In this document: positions 51,427 to 59,716 of the stretch, one piece after another
How the letters are laid out: each line of letters starts with the position of its first letter
How positions within the stretch are numbered: position 1 is the stretch's first letter
Source of the DNA: Gemmatimonadota bacterium
GTDB taxonomy: Bacteria; Gemmatimonadota; Gemmatimonadetes; Gemmatimonadales; Gemmatimonadaceae
DNA: 64,000 nucleotides
NCBI GenBank assembly: GCA_016182795.1
Contig: JACPFW010000039.1
Coordinates: 24,892 to 88,891 of the forward strand
Direction of reading: 5' to 3'
Translations under genes and position numbers: made by a program
Notes under the pieces: model-generated
The model's database searches: none
What the model saw: only the letters and a program-made list of their open reading frames with translations
Told to the model about the DNA's origin: nothing

Positions 51427-52962
51427 CTACTGGCGAGCGACGAAGTTCAAACGCAGCGCCTGAATTGTCGGCGGATTGGTTGGCGCCAGCAGCACCAACC
51501 CCTCGATCGTCCCGCGCTCGCAGGGCCACGAGAACGTCCCGCTCAACAGGCCGGTCGCGACGACCGAAGCCTCAGTGCGGCACGCACCCGCGAGATTTGC
51601 GAGCCGCGTGAACTCGACCGTCCAGTTGGCCGCCGACCGGTCCATCAGGAAGTTCGAGGCCAGCGTACTGCGCTCCCCCTCGACGCTGCGTGCCGCGTAC
51701 ATCGCCTGTGCGGACCGGTGCGCCTGCGCGAGCGCCGCGCTGACGGGGATGGTGCGTCCCGTCAGCCATCCGGCCTTGTGCAGTTCCATGGCTATGTCCC
51801 ACAGCGCACCCGACGGGCCCGCGTACGTGCGATTGGCAAAGGCAAAGAGGCCGACGCCATGCTCGGGGAGAAGCAGCAGGAACGATCCGTAGCCTGGATA
51901 GCCGCCGCCGTGCGCCATCGTCAGGCCGACGTCGCAGTCCTGCGCGACGCGCATCCCCATGCCGTACGTCCACGCCTGCCAGCAGACCGGCGTGCTCGAT
52001 CCCGGCCGTCGCGTGCGCTGCGGGAAGTTCAGCCCCTGCGAGAGTTCGCGCACCGACGCGCGCCGCACGGGGCCCAGTTCGGCGCCGTCGCGCGGCGGCC
52101 AGCCGGCCAGCAAGTAGGCAATCCACTTGGCGTAGTCCACCGGCGTCGTCTGCACTCCGCCCATCGATCCGAACGCGCCGTGCACCATGTCGGGTTCGCG
52201 CAGGAACGCCCCGTTCTCCCACCGATAGCCCAGCGCCCGACGATCCGCCGGCGACACGGTGATGTCGTAGCCCGTGTCGGTCATGCCGAGCGGACGCATG
52301 ATGTTCTGTTCGATGTAATCCTTGAACGGCCGCCCCGACACGTTGGTCACGATCCGTCCGAGCAGGGCGTAGCCAAAGTTCGAGTATTCGTGCGCAATGC
52401 CCGGCGCCCGCGTGAACGGCACGCCGTCGCGCAGCATGCGCGTGAAGTCCGCTTCGGGAAGCACCGTCTGCCGGTCGCCCCACGGGTCGTCGGTGACGAA
52501 GCCGCCGACATGGCTCAGTAGGTCGCGCACGCGCAAACGTGGCGAGTCGGTGGTGGGGTACTTCCAGCCGCGCATCTCCGGGACATACGTCTCGGCCAGT
52601 GCATCGAGCGAGAGCTTGCCGTCATCGCGCAGCTTGAGGATGGCCAGGGCGGTGAAGGCCTTGGACATCGACGCGATGCGGAAGAGCGTCGTCGCGGTGA
52701 CGGGGCGCCGCACGTCCACGTCCTGCACCCCCAGCACTCCGATGTGCTCCACCGTTCCATTGCGCACGACGCCGTAGGCGAGGCCGGGAATGTGCGCGCT
52801 TTCCATGTATCTCCGCATCAGCGAGTCGAAGCGCGGGACGAGCGCGTCGATGGGTGCCGGCGCGGTTCGGGTCGCTTGCGCGACTCCCGATGCCGACGCG
52901 AGTGCCGTGAGGCAGAGTCCACCGGTCAGGATGGCGCGTGCGCGGCGGGCGGTGTTCGTCAT
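51427..52962 (-). CDS. secreted serine hydrolase, class C beta-lactamase fold
   Basis: Exported hydrolase of 511 residues with signal peptide [20 protein letters not shown]. Active-site motifs: SMSK with Ser98 and Lys101 ([15 protein letters not shown]), YSN in [17 protein letters not shown], and HGG in [15 protein letters not shown]. The set fits beta-lactamase/DD-peptidase/esterase class C proteins; a long C-terminal domain of about 130 residues is additional. May act on peptidoglycan peptides, D-amino-acid amides or esters. It is the last gene of a minus-strand run and overlaps the DUF2200 stop/start by four bases. Confidence 0.9.
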   Translation of the reverse strand: MTNTARRARAILTGGLCLTALASASGVAQATRTAPAPIDALVPRFDSLMRRYMESAHIPGLAYGVVRNGTVEHIGVLGVQDVDVRRPVTATTLFRIASMSKAFTALAILKLRDDGKLSLDALAETYVPEMRGWKYPTTDSPRLRVRDLLSHVGGFVTDDPWGDRQTVLPEADFTRMLRDGVPFTRAPGIAHEYSNFGYALLGRIVTNVSGRPFKDYIEQNIMRPLGMTDTGYDITVSPADRRALGYRWENGAFLREPDMVHGAFGSMGGVQTTPVDYAKWIAYLLAGWPPRDGAELGPVRRASVRELSQGLNFPQRTRRPGSSTPVCWQAWTYGMGMRVAQDCDVGLTMAHGGGYPGYGSFLLLLPEHGVGLFAFANRTYAGPSGALWDIAMELHKAGWLTGRTIPVSAALAQAHRSAQAMYAARSVEGERSTLASNFLMDRSAANWTVEFTRLANLAGACRTEASVVATGLLSGTFSWPCERGTIEGLVLLAPTNPPTIQALRLNFVARQ

Positions 52963-53333
52963 TTCGTGCTCCGTGGGGATGGCGCGGTGCGCAGAATCTT
53001 CTCCATCGGCCGGCCTTTGGCCAGCTCATCCACCAGCTTGTCCATGTAGCGGATCTGCCGCATCAGCGGGTGCTCGATCTCCTCGATGCGCACGCCGCAG
53101 ATGACGCCGGTGATCAGCGCGGCATTTGGATGGAGCGCCGGGGCCTCGGCGAAGAACGTCTCAAGGTCCGTTTTCGCCGCGATCACCTTCGCTAAGGTCG
53201 CGGGCGAGTGGCCGGTGAGCCAACAGATCACCTGGTCCACTTCTTTCTTGGTGCGCCCCTTCTTCTCCACCTTCTTCACATAGAGGGGATATATCCCGGC
53301 GAAAGACATCTTGTAAACGCGATGGTTGTCCAT
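52959..53333 (-). CDS. DUF2200 family protein
   Basis: Small soluble protein of 124 residues recognised as DUF2200 by [60 protein letters not shown] and [20 protein letters not shown]. Function is unknown. Packed two bases after the DHFR-like gene and overlapping the serine hydrolase, so it is part of one transcript. Confidence 0.93.
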   Translation of the reverse strand: MDNHRVYKMSFAGIYPLYVKKVEKKGRTKKEVDQVICWLTGHSPATLAKVIAAKTDLETFFAEAPALHPNAALITGVICGVRIEEIEHPLMRQIRYMDKLVDELAKGRPMEKILRTAPSPRSTK

Positions 53334-53335
53334 GG

Positions 53336-53875
53336 CTATGGCGATGGAAGGACGGCGTATTCGCTCTGCACGAGGCCACTGGGGAACGAGCGCGTGGCGA
53401 CGTGCTGCAGTTGAATGTCGCGATCGAGCGCGCCAACGATTGAGATTCCGGCGCCGAGGATCACCGGAACGCGCGTGATGATCAGCTGGTCGATACGTCC
53501 GGCGCGCAGAAACGTCTGCACCGTCTGACCGCCGTCCAGGTAGACGTGCTGGATGCCGCGCTGTCGGAGCTGGGCCATCACCTCGTCGGGCGTGCCGCTG
53601 ACTCGCTCGAGCACCGCGCCCTCCGGCGCCGGCGGCAGCGGACGCGACGTCAGCACGAAGACCGGCTTGGAGCCGTATGGCCAGGCGCCGCCGAAGGCGA
53701 GCACCGTCTCGAAGGTCTTGCGTCCCATCAGCAGCGCATCGACAGTGGCGTAGAACTCCTCGAAGCCGTGTGGCTCCGGCGAGTGCGGGAGGAAGTCGAT
53801 GGCGCCGTCAGGACGGGCGATAAAACCGTCGAGGCTGGTGCCGACGAATACCGAAGCGTGGATGCGAGGGGGCAT
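53336..53875 (-). CDS. dihydrofolate reductase-like (RibD C-terminal) protein
   Basis: NADPH-dependent reductase fold of 179 residues, as in RibD C-terminal or YwjB-type proteins. Motifs: [70 protein letters not shown] and [18 protein letters not shown] 53875 is chosen as the first codon before the beta strand. True folate reduction is unlikely; these proteins are of unknown substrate. It precedes DUF2200 with a two-base gap. Confidence 0.9.
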   Translation of the reverse strand: MPPRIHASVFVGTSLDGFIARPDGAIDFLPHSPEPHGFEEFYATVDALLMGRKTFETVLAFGGAWPYGSKPVFVLTSRPLPPAPEGAVLERVSGTPDEVMAQLRQRGIQHVYLDGGQTVQTFLRAGRIDQLIITRVPVILGAGISIVGALDRDIQLQHVATRSFPSGLVQSEYAVLPSP

Positions 53876-53904
53876 GGCGTATGGGCGGGCGGTGAAGAAG
53901 GCGG

Positions 53905-54984
53905 TCAGCTGTCCCCGCAGTAGCTCCTGATCATCGCGATGTACCGATTCCATGGCCAGCGCGGGCCCGGGTCGGTGCGATTGGCGGGCTGCATCTGTCC
54001 GTGCCCGACAATGTGCAGCGAATCGCGCGGAATGCCCTGCCGCTTGGTGATGTCGCACACCAACTGCGCCGACTTCTGCAGCTGCGACGTCGGAAACGAA
54101 TCCTGCGACGCGTAGCCCGCGTGCTCGATCCCAATCGTCATGTGGTTCATCTGCGTGCCGTTCATGCCGCAGTTATAGTTCTGGTTCAGCTTGCAGTCGT
54201 AAGTTGCCGCGATCTGCCAGGCGCGGTCCTTCTCGCGCACCAACTCCGATACCTCGCTGCCGCTCTCGTTCACCACGTAGTGCGCGCTGACCTGCGACGC
54301 CGGGTTCACCAGCCAGCTCCAGCAGCCGGTGTACGCGCCCTCGCAGGTGTGAATGATGACCATCGAAATGCCGGTCGTGCGCGTGTTGAAGTTCGGCGAC
54401 GGCCGCCACAGGGCGCTGGCAAAGTCGACGTTGCTCGGCGGCGGCGCGCACGGGTCGGCTGCCGCCAGTGCTCTGAGCGCCGGGACGACCAGTCCCTGCG
54501 CCGCGTTCACGTCGCGAACGAATTCCGCGCGTCCTTCGGGCACGGCGATGTCCGTGAAGTCACTCAGGCCGCGCGTCGCGAGCAGCGCGGCGGCGGCTCG
54601 AATATTGGCGGCGGCATTGAACTTTGCGGCCTCGATCGATACCCCGGCGCGCGCGGCGCCCTGCGTCAGGCGCTCGCCGCGCAGCGCCATCACGCCAAAT
54701 GCCGGCGGCCGGCCCTCAAACTCTTCCGCGCCCCGTACCATCTGCCAGCGGGTCTCGACGTAGGCGACGGACTTGAGCTGCGCGGCCGAAACCCCGAACT
54801 CGTGTGCCGCTGCCGTGAAGAGCGAGTCGTACGTTGTTGGGATATCGATGACCGGCGCACTCGCCGCCTGGCTCAGCGACACCGCCGACACCTTGCACTG
54901 GACGATCGGCGCGGTCGTGTCCTTTCCGCCGCAGGCCACGGCGGCGAGCAGCGTGATGAAACCGCATGTCCGCTTCCACTTCAT
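53905..54984 (-). CDS. lipoprotein peptidoglycan hydrolase: SLT-like domain plus amidase_2
   Basis: Cell-wall hydrolase of 359 residues. A lipobox LAAVAC (Cys18) anchors it. Residues 55-150 resemble a soluble lytic transglycosylase fold (AAHEFGVSAAQLKSVAYVET, with the glutamate in VETRW; FGVMALRGERLTQGAAR; AANIRAAAALLA). Residues 190-355 are an N-acetylmuramoyl-L-alanine amidase domain with zinc ligands in SMVIIHTCEG, NHMTIGIEHAGY and VGHGQMQPANRTDPGP. The fusion could cut both glycan and peptide bonds. The start overlaps the preceding lipoprotein stop by four bases. Confidence 0.88.
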   Translation of the reverse strand: MKWKRTCGFITLLAAVACGGKDTTAPIVQCKVSAVSLSQAASAPVIDIPTTYDSLFTAAAHEFGVSAAQLKSVAYVETRWQMVRGAEEFEGRPPAFGVMALRGERLTQGAARAGVSIEAAKFNAAANIRAAAALLATRGLSDFTDIAVPEGRAEFVRDVNAAQGLVVPALRALAAADPCAPPPSNVDFASALWRPSPNFNTRTTGISMVIIHTCEGAYTGCWSWLVNPASQVSAHYVVNESGSEVSELVREKDRAWQIAATYDCKLNQNYNCGMNGTQMNHMTIGIEHAGYASQDSFPTSQLQKSAQLVCDITKRQGIPRDSLHIVGHGQMQPANRTDPGPRWPWNRYIAMIRSYCGDS

Positions 54985-55472
54985 TTAACACGCTTCCCGA
55001 GTGTCGCGTCGTACACGCGCACTTCCGCGGTGCCGGATGGCGGCATGTAGAACGCGGTCAGCAGGCCGCCTGACGACCAACGCAGCGAATCGGCGGACGA
55101 ATCGAAGTAGAAGTCGAGCACCTTGAGCGCGCCGCCGGCGGCGGGGACGACGCCGACCAGTTCGTGCGTACCGGCCGTCTCAAAGGCCACCCAGTCGGCG
55201 CGCGGTGACGGCAGGACGTGGCGGAATCGCGTGGCGGCCACGCTGAACGTACTCCCCTGGGCCGGAGACCATTGTCGTGGCACAATCGCCGTGCCCGAGG
55301 GGGCCGCGGCGGAATCGAGCGTCAGCACGGCGCGGCGCCCGGCCTCATCCTGCCGGTACACCGTGTTGCCTTCGGTGACGAACGTGATGGGCTGCGGCTT
55401 CGCCGCCGGCGATTGGTGCCGGCAGCCAACGCCCATCAGGAGTGCGATCGCAATGAGAAGTCGAGTACTCAA
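54981..55472 (-). CDS. putative lipoprotein, unknown function
   Basis: Protein of about 163 residues beginning at a TTG (55472) with a lipoprotein signal, LLIAIALLMGVGC. The mature part has a strand-rich region (ITFVTEGNTVYRQDEAGRRA, DWVAFETAGTHELVGVVPAA, AFYMPPSGTAEVRVYDATLG) like a fragment of a WD/TolB-type propeller. The frame stays open upstream to 55622 but that part overlaps arr and lacks signal-peptide character. It is coupled to the peptidoglycan hydrolase by ATGA. No homologue recognised. Confidence 0.6.
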   Translation of the reverse strand: MSTRLLIAIALLMGVGCRHQSPAAKPQPITFVTEGNTVYRQDEAGRRAVLTLDSAAAPSGTAIVPRQWSPAQGSTFSVAATRFRHVLPSPRADWVAFETAGTHELVGVVPAAGGALKVLDFYFDSSADSLRWSSGGLLTAFYMPPSGTAEVRVYDATLGKRVK

Positions 55473-55531
55473 GTCAGTGTCGCGCGAAGTAACGAACGCC
55501 GCGCTGTGCCTCCACCATGAATCTACTCGGG

Positions 55532-55963
55532 TCAGTCCTCGATCGCCTCGATTCCCATCTGCTTGAGTTTCTCGAGGTGGTCGAGCATCGCTTGCCGCGC
55601 TTCGGGCGTGTGCCCGGTCCATTCCACGACTTCATCGACGACGCGCAGCGGATCACGCGTGCGATACGAGCGCGTGGGGTTCCCCGGAAATCGCTTGTCG
55701 GTCAGGTTCGGGTCGTCGGCGATCGGCCCGGTTGGCTCGACCACGTAGATCCGGCCGCGTCCGTCGCCGACAGCCAGCTCGGCGCCCCACACGGCGGCGT
55801 CGAGCGTGGCGGTGAGATAGACGTAGGCCGACTGCCTGCGGCTGCCGTAATTCGAGCGGAAGCCGGCGGCGATGAGATCGCCGGGCTTCAGATCGGCCTT
55901 CGTGCCGTGGTAGTACCGCGTGGCGGTGGCCGATGGATTCGCGTTCTGGGGGGCTTCGCTCAT
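55532..55963 (-). CDS. arr: rifampin ADP-ribosyltransferase
   Basis: NAD-dependent enzyme of 143 residues that inactivates rifamycins by ADP-ribosylation. It aligns without gaps to the known Arr numbering: catalytic His19 (RYYHGT), Tyr49 (SAYVYLTAT) and Asp84 (GPIADDPNLTDKRFPGNPT), plus AAVWGAELAVGDGRGRIYVV and SYRTRDPLRVV. ATG 55963 gives exactly this numbering. Codon use and GC match neighbours, so it looks like an intrinsic chromosomal gene rather than a cassette. Confidence 0.96.
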   Translation of the reverse strand: MSEAPQNANPSATATRYYHGTKADLKPGDLIAAGFRSNYGSRRQSAYVYLTATLDAAVWGAELAVGDGRGRIYVVEPTGPIADDPNLTDKRFPGNPTRSYRTRDPLRVVDEVVEWTGHTPEARQAMLDHLEKLKQMGIEAIED

Positions 55964-55979
55964 GCGAGGAGGGCGCTCC

Positions 55980-56384
55980 TTAGCCCTGCTTGTTCTTGTC
56001 GTCCCACAACATCGGCTCCCACAGTTCCACCTTGTTGCCATCGGGATCCATGATCCACGCGAACTTGCCGTTCTCGTGCGACTCGGGGCCGCCAACGATC
56101 TCCACGCCGCCGGCCCGCAGCTGCTCGAGCAGTTCGCCAAGGTTGTCGACACGATAGTTGATCATGAACGGCGCGGCGCTGGGGCTGAACCACTTGCTGT
56201 CGGGCTTGGCGACGCTCCAGACTGTGAGGCCCAGATCTTCAGCGCTGTCATCGGGCCAGCGCAGGATAGCGCCGCCGAACGGCTCCAGTTGCAGGCCGAG
56301 GTGCTGTTGGTACCACGCCGCGAGCGCCGCGCTGTCGCCCGTGCTCTTGAAAAAGACGCCGCCGATGCCGGTGATTTTTGCCAT
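55980..56384 (-). CDS. VOC/glyoxalase family protein
   Basis: Small single VOC-domain protein of 134 residues: ITGIGGVFFKSTGDSAALAA, WYQQHLGLQLEPFGGAILRW, FMINYRVDNLGELLEQLRAG and FAWIMDPDGNKVELWEP. The last motif holds the usual C-terminal glutamate metal ligand. ATG 56384 follows GAGGGATG. Such proteins are of the YP_/glyoxalase-like type with unknown substrate; a link to arr, 16 bp downstream on the same strand, is only positional. Confidence 0.9.
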   Translation of the reverse strand: MAKITGIGGVFFKSTGDSAALAAWYQQHLGLQLEPFGGAILRWPDDSAEDLGLTVWSVAKPDSKWFSPSAAPFMINYRVDNLGELLEQLRAGGVEIVGGPESHENGKFAWIMDPDGNKVELWEPMLWDDKNKQG

Positions 56385-56452
56385 GAGAGCATCCCTCGTG
56401 CCTGGGGGCCGCCGCCGCGCATGCCGGCTGGCGAATGTCTTGCACACACAGA

Positions 56453-56472
56453 AGGGGCGCCTGAGCGCCCCT
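56453..56472 (-). terminator. hairpin after superoxide dismutase gene
   Basis: Perfect 8-bp stem AGGGGCGC with its complement and a CTGA loop, 24 bp downstream of the superoxide dismutase stop on the minus strand. Confidence 0.6.
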
Positions 56473-56496
56473 CCGTGAAAGCAACAGCGTGAAAGA

Positions 56497-57105
56497 CTAG
56501 CGCGCCGAGTAGCGCTTGGCCACTTCGCCCCAGTTCACCACGTTCCACCAGGCGTCGATGTAATCGGGGCGGCGGTTCTGGTACTTGAGGTAGTAGGCGT
56601 GCTCCCAGACGTCGAGGCCGAGGATGGCGTGCTTGCCGTCCATGAGCGGATTGTCCTGGTTCGGCGTGCTCTCGATGGTCAGCGCGCCGTCGCGGCCGGC
56701 CACCAGCCACGCCCAGCCCGACCCAAAGCGGCCGGCGCCCGCGGCCTTGAAGGCGTCGCGGAACTTGGCAAACTCGCCCCACGTCTTCTTGATGGCCGCG
56801 CCCACGTCGCCGCCCGGCTCACCGCCCGCGTTCGGCGCCATCAGCTCCCAGAACAGCGAGTGGTTCCAATGGCCGCCGCCGTTGTTGCGCACCGCGGTGC
56901 GCACCGCCTCGGGCACCTGCGCGATGTTGCGGCACAGATCGCCCAGCGACCAGTTGCCAAGCTCCGGCGCCTTCTCGATGGCGGCGTTGAGGTTGGTGAC
57001 GTAGGCGTTGTGGTGCTTGTCGTGGTGAATGGTCATCGTCAGCGCGTCGATGTGCGGCTCGAGCGCGTTGGCGGCGTAGGGCAGGGGAGGAAGCGTATGA
57101 GCCAT
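56497..57105 (-). CDS. sodA: Fe/Mn superoxide dismutase
   Basis: Cytoplasmic superoxide dismutase of 202 residues. Metal ligands and signatures: [20 protein letters not shown] (first His), [15 protein letters not shown] (second His), and [20 protein letters not shown] (Asp and His). GSGWAWLV and the DVWEHAYY end leave Fe versus Mn use open; the glycine-rich [11 protein letters not shown] is common to Mn or cambialistic types. A TAATAT -10-like box lies upstream near 57135-57150. Own terminator downstream. Confidence 0.95.
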   Translation of the reverse strand: MAHTLPPLPYAANALEPHIDALTMTIHHDKHHNAYVTNLNAAIEKAPELGNWSLGDLCRNIAQVPEAVRTAVRNNGGGHWNHSLFWELMAPNAGGEPGGDVGAAIKKTWGEFAKFRDAFKAAGAGRFGSGWAWLVAGRDGALTIESTPNQDNPLMDGKHAILGLDVWEHAYYLKYQNRRPDYIDAWWNVVNWGEVAKRYSAR

Positions 57106-57162
57106 GAGAGTCTCCAGGGGGGCTGCGGGAAGAGATACTTCAATATTAGCGCGATTTCCGGC

Positions 57163-57807
57163 CTATGGGTTCCCCCGCGCCGCCCGCCGCGCCTTGTACG
57201 CGCCGATCAGCGCGGGCGAGATCGAGAGGAGCACCACGGCGATGATGACCTTCTCCACGTGCTGCGCCACGCCCGGCACATACGTGCCGAGCAGATAGCC
57301 GGTCATGACCATCGACCAGATCCACGACACGCCGCCGAGCACGCTGTAGGTGAGGAAGACGCGATAGTCCATCTGCGCCACGCCGGCCACCAGCGGGGCA
57401 AAGGTGCGGATGATCGGCATGAACCGGCACAGCACCACGGTGAGCGGACCCCACTTCTCGTAGAACGCGTGCGCCTCGTCCACGTACTTGCGCTTGAAGA
57501 ACAGCGAGTCGTCGCGCTTGAAGATGCGCGGACCGGTGAGCCGGCCGACCCAGTAGTTAGTGTTGTCGCCGAGGATCGCCGCCACGCTCAGCAGGCTGCC
57601 CAGCGTCACGATGTCGAACTTGACCGGCGAATCGGGCGTCGCCGACAGCAGCCCCGCGGTGACGAGCAGCGAGTCGCCGGGGAGGAAGAAACCGAAAAAG
57701 AGCCCGGTTTCCGTATAGATGATTGTCGCGAGGCCGAACAGCCCGGCCCACGCCACGAGGGCGTCGAGGTCGCGCAGTTTGTGGAACAGATCGAGGAGGA
57801 AGTCCAT
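57163..57807 (-). CDS. DedA family membrane protein
   Basis: Inner-membrane protein of 214 residues of the DedA/SNARE-associated group, which includes proton-coupled lipid flippases. Family motifs: YTETGLFFGFFLPGDSLLVT (Glu-containing re-entrant loop), LGDNTNYWVGRLTGPRIF, and FYEKWGPLTVVLCRFMPIIR with TFAPLVAGVAQMDYRVF (the F/Y-x3-R-x3-P-x3-R region). ATG 57807 is preferred because the preceding sequence belongs to a repeat-rich palindrome. Located just upstream of sodA with 57 bp between. Confidence 0.95.
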   Translation of the reverse strand: MDFLLDLFHKLRDLDALVAWAGLFGLATIIYTETGLFFGFFLPGDSLLVTAGLLSATPDSPVKFDIVTLGSLLSVAAILGDNTNYWVGRLTGPRIFKRDDSLFFKRKYVDEAHAFYEKWGPLTVVLCRFMPIIRTFAPLVAGVAQMDYRVFLTYSVLGGVSWIWSMVMTGYLLGTYVPGVAQHVEKVIIAVVLLSISPALIGAYKARRAARGNP

Positions 57808-57825
57808 GGGGACAGAATCTAGCGG

Positions 57826-57990
57826 CTGGGACTGCGATTGAGGACGTGGACCGAGGATCACGATTGGTGACTGCGATTCATGATGGCGATGGACGATGGG
57901 CGCCACGACGTGCTGCAATCCTCATCGTAATCCTCAATCGGCATCCTGAATCGAGATCCTAGGTCCCAATCCTCAATCGCACCTCGTCGT
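57826..57990. repeat. palindromic repeat region between dedA and trmJ-like gene
   Basis: Arms 57833-57844 and 57970-57981 match perfectly (TGCGATTGAGGA and complement), with further TCCTCAATCG/GAGGATCACGATT-type units inside. It shares TGCGATTGAGGAC with the palindrome at 17.83-17.95 kb. Here it lies between divergent genes, so it cannot be only a terminator. Confidence 0.8.
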
Positions 57991-58005
57991 TGTTACATTG
58001 TCTGC

Positions 58006-58806
58006 GTGTCCGCACTCGATTTCCTCTCGGTCGTCTTCCTCTTCCCCCAGGACCCCGTCAACATCGCCGCTACCGTGCGGGCGATGAAGAACATGGGAGT
58101 ATCGGACCTGCGGCTGGTGAAGCCGTGCCCGTACGATCCGTTCCGCATTGAGGGCGTCGCGCACGGGACGCGCGACCTGGTGGAGAAGATCCGCCATTTC
58201 GAGTCGCTCGACGAGGCGCTCGCCGACTGTCGCCGCGTGATCGCCTTCGCCGGCAAGCGGCGCTCGGCCAAATGGGAGCGCCTGGCCCCGCGCGCCATCG
58301 CCGAGCGGCACATCGAGGACCTCGGCGCCGGTCACCGCGTGGCCCTGCTCTTTGGCCAGGAAGACCACGGCCTGCCCAACGACGCCCTCGATCGCGCCCA
58401 GACGCTCTGCATGATTCCCACCACCGAGCACTCGTCGCTCAATCTGGCGCAGGCGGTGCTCGTGGCACTCTACGAGTTCCACCTCGCCGCCGGCGACGCC
58501 ACACGTCGCGTGGAGGCGCATCGGCATCAGGCGGGCCCGGCCACGCACGAGGAATGGGAGCGGATGTTCGCCGACACGGAGCAGGCGCTCGATGCGATCG
58601 CCTTCTTTCGCACGCGCAATCCCGAGCTGGTGATGCGCAGCCTGCGGAGTCTCGCGTTCCGCGCCAAGCCCGATGAGCGCGAGGTGACGATGTTGCGGGC
58701 CATCAGCATCGAGGTGCTGCGCACGATCGACCGCATTACGCGCGGGCTGGCCAAGGGGCCATGGAAGCGCAGGGACGACGCGGGGTCCCCGCCGACCGCC
58801 GAATAG
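58006..58806 (+). CDS. TrmJ-like tRNA 2'-O-methyltransferase (SPOUT)
   Basis: RNA ribose methyltransferase of 266 residues with the SPOUT trefoil knot. Motifs: VVFLFPQDPVNIAATVRAMK (motif 1), VALLFGQEDHGLPNDALD (motif 2) and MIPTTEHSSLNLAQAVLVAL (motif 3), followed by a helical C-terminal tail as in TrmJ, which modifies position 32 of tRNA. GTG start at 58006. The match to TrmJ rather than TrmH or RlmB rests on the tail and on IPTTEHSSLNLAQAV. Confidence 0.88.
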   Translation: MSALDFLSVVFLFPQDPVNIAATVRAMKNMGVSDLRLVKPCPYDPFRIEGVAHGTRDLVEKIRHFESLDEALADCRRVIAFAGKRRSAKWERLAPRAIAERHIEDLGAGHRVALLFGQEDHGLPNDALDRAQTLCMIPTTEHSSLNLAQAVLVALYEFHLAAGDATRRVEAHRHQAGPATHEEWERMFADTEQALDAIAFFRTRNPELVMRSLRSLAFRAKPDEREVTMLRAISIEVLRTIDRITRGLAKGPWKRRDDAGSPPTAE

Positions 58807-58974
58807 TGGTATGTTATCTACCCCTTGACGCGCGCGATCGCGCAACTCCGCGCGATTTCACGGCTTAGGCTTGCGCTCCCTTTGCCCGTCAATGAAATTC
58901 CCTCGCTTGCTTAGCACCACGTATGCGCGCGTGGGCAGATCCCCCCGTATTCCCTCTCTCGCGGACGACATCCG

Positions 58975-59706
58975 ATGACGGGACGCAGGAAGTGGCTGGC
59001 GATTATCGGCGTGGTGGCGATCGCAGTCGCCTCGACGCTGATGTCCGCTTATGCCGGCAACTATCAGACGGCTGCAGTAGCGGCCGGCACCACCGAAACA
59101 GCGACGCAGAAGGCCAACCGCGAGGCGCTGGGCAAGGCCAAGCCGGGACCGTGGGGCTACAGCGGCGCGTCGGGGTACACCAACTATCTTGGCCAGGGGA
59201 CCGGCCGCTCCCCCGTGCAGCCGGTGATCTTTCCCCACCCGGTGCACGTGAACACGCTCAAGATGAACTGCGTGTTCTGCCACTCCGCTGCCAATAAGTC
59301 GCCCGATCCGGGCCTGCCGGCGATGGCCAGCTGCATGGGATGCCACGCGATCACGGCCATCGCCCGCCCCGAGGTGAAGAAGCTCGCCGAGGCGTGGAAC
59401 AAGCAGCGGCCGATCCCGTGGGTGCGTGTGCACAAGGTGCCGGAGTACGTTCGCTTCCCGCACGTGCGCCACATCAACATCGGCATCACCTGCCAGACGT
59501 GCCACGGCCAGATCCAGAACATGCCGCAGGTCTTCCAGTATTCCTCGCTCAACATGGGCTGGTGCGTCTCCTGCCACGTGAACGGCTACTCGCGCGCGGA
59601 AGGCATGCGCGCGGCAGGCTACCAGCCGGACTCGGCCGCGCTCGCCGATGAGCGCCAGGGCGTGCGGAAGGTCGCATCCTACGATTGTGCCAACTGCCAC
59701 TACTAG
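58975..59706 (+). CDS. actA: ActA, pentahaem cytochrome c subunit of alternative complex III
   Basis: Membrane-anchored cytochrome of 243 residues with N-terminal helix WLAIIGVVAIAVASTLMSA and five haem motifs: CVFCH, CMGCH, CQTCH, CVSCH and CANCH. This is the ActA design; it passes electrons from quinol oxidation to a terminal oxidase partner. VIFPHPVHVNTLKMNCVFCH and YVRFPHVRHINIGITCQTCH supply extra histidine ligands. Ten bases separate its stop from actB. Confidence 0.93.
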   Translation: MTGRRKWLAIIGVVAIAVASTLMSAYAGNYQTAAVAAGTTETATQKANREALGKAKPGPWGYSGASGYTNYLGQGTGRSPVQPVIFPHPVHVNTLKMNCVFCHSAANKSPDPGLPAMASCMGCHAITAIARPEVKKLAEAWNKQRPIPWVRVHKVPEYVRFPHVRHINIGITCQTCHGQIQNMPQVFQYSSLNMGWCVSCHVNGYSRAEGMRAAGYQPDSAALADERQGVRKVASYDCANCHY

Positions 59707-59716
59707 AGACCGACGC

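Noticed and set aside
57826..57990. Reading the palindromic region as an N-terminal extension of DedA
   Set aside because: The extension is made of repeat-encoded residues such as RPQSQSQPLDS and would precede the normal DedA start; the ATG at 57807 fits the family.
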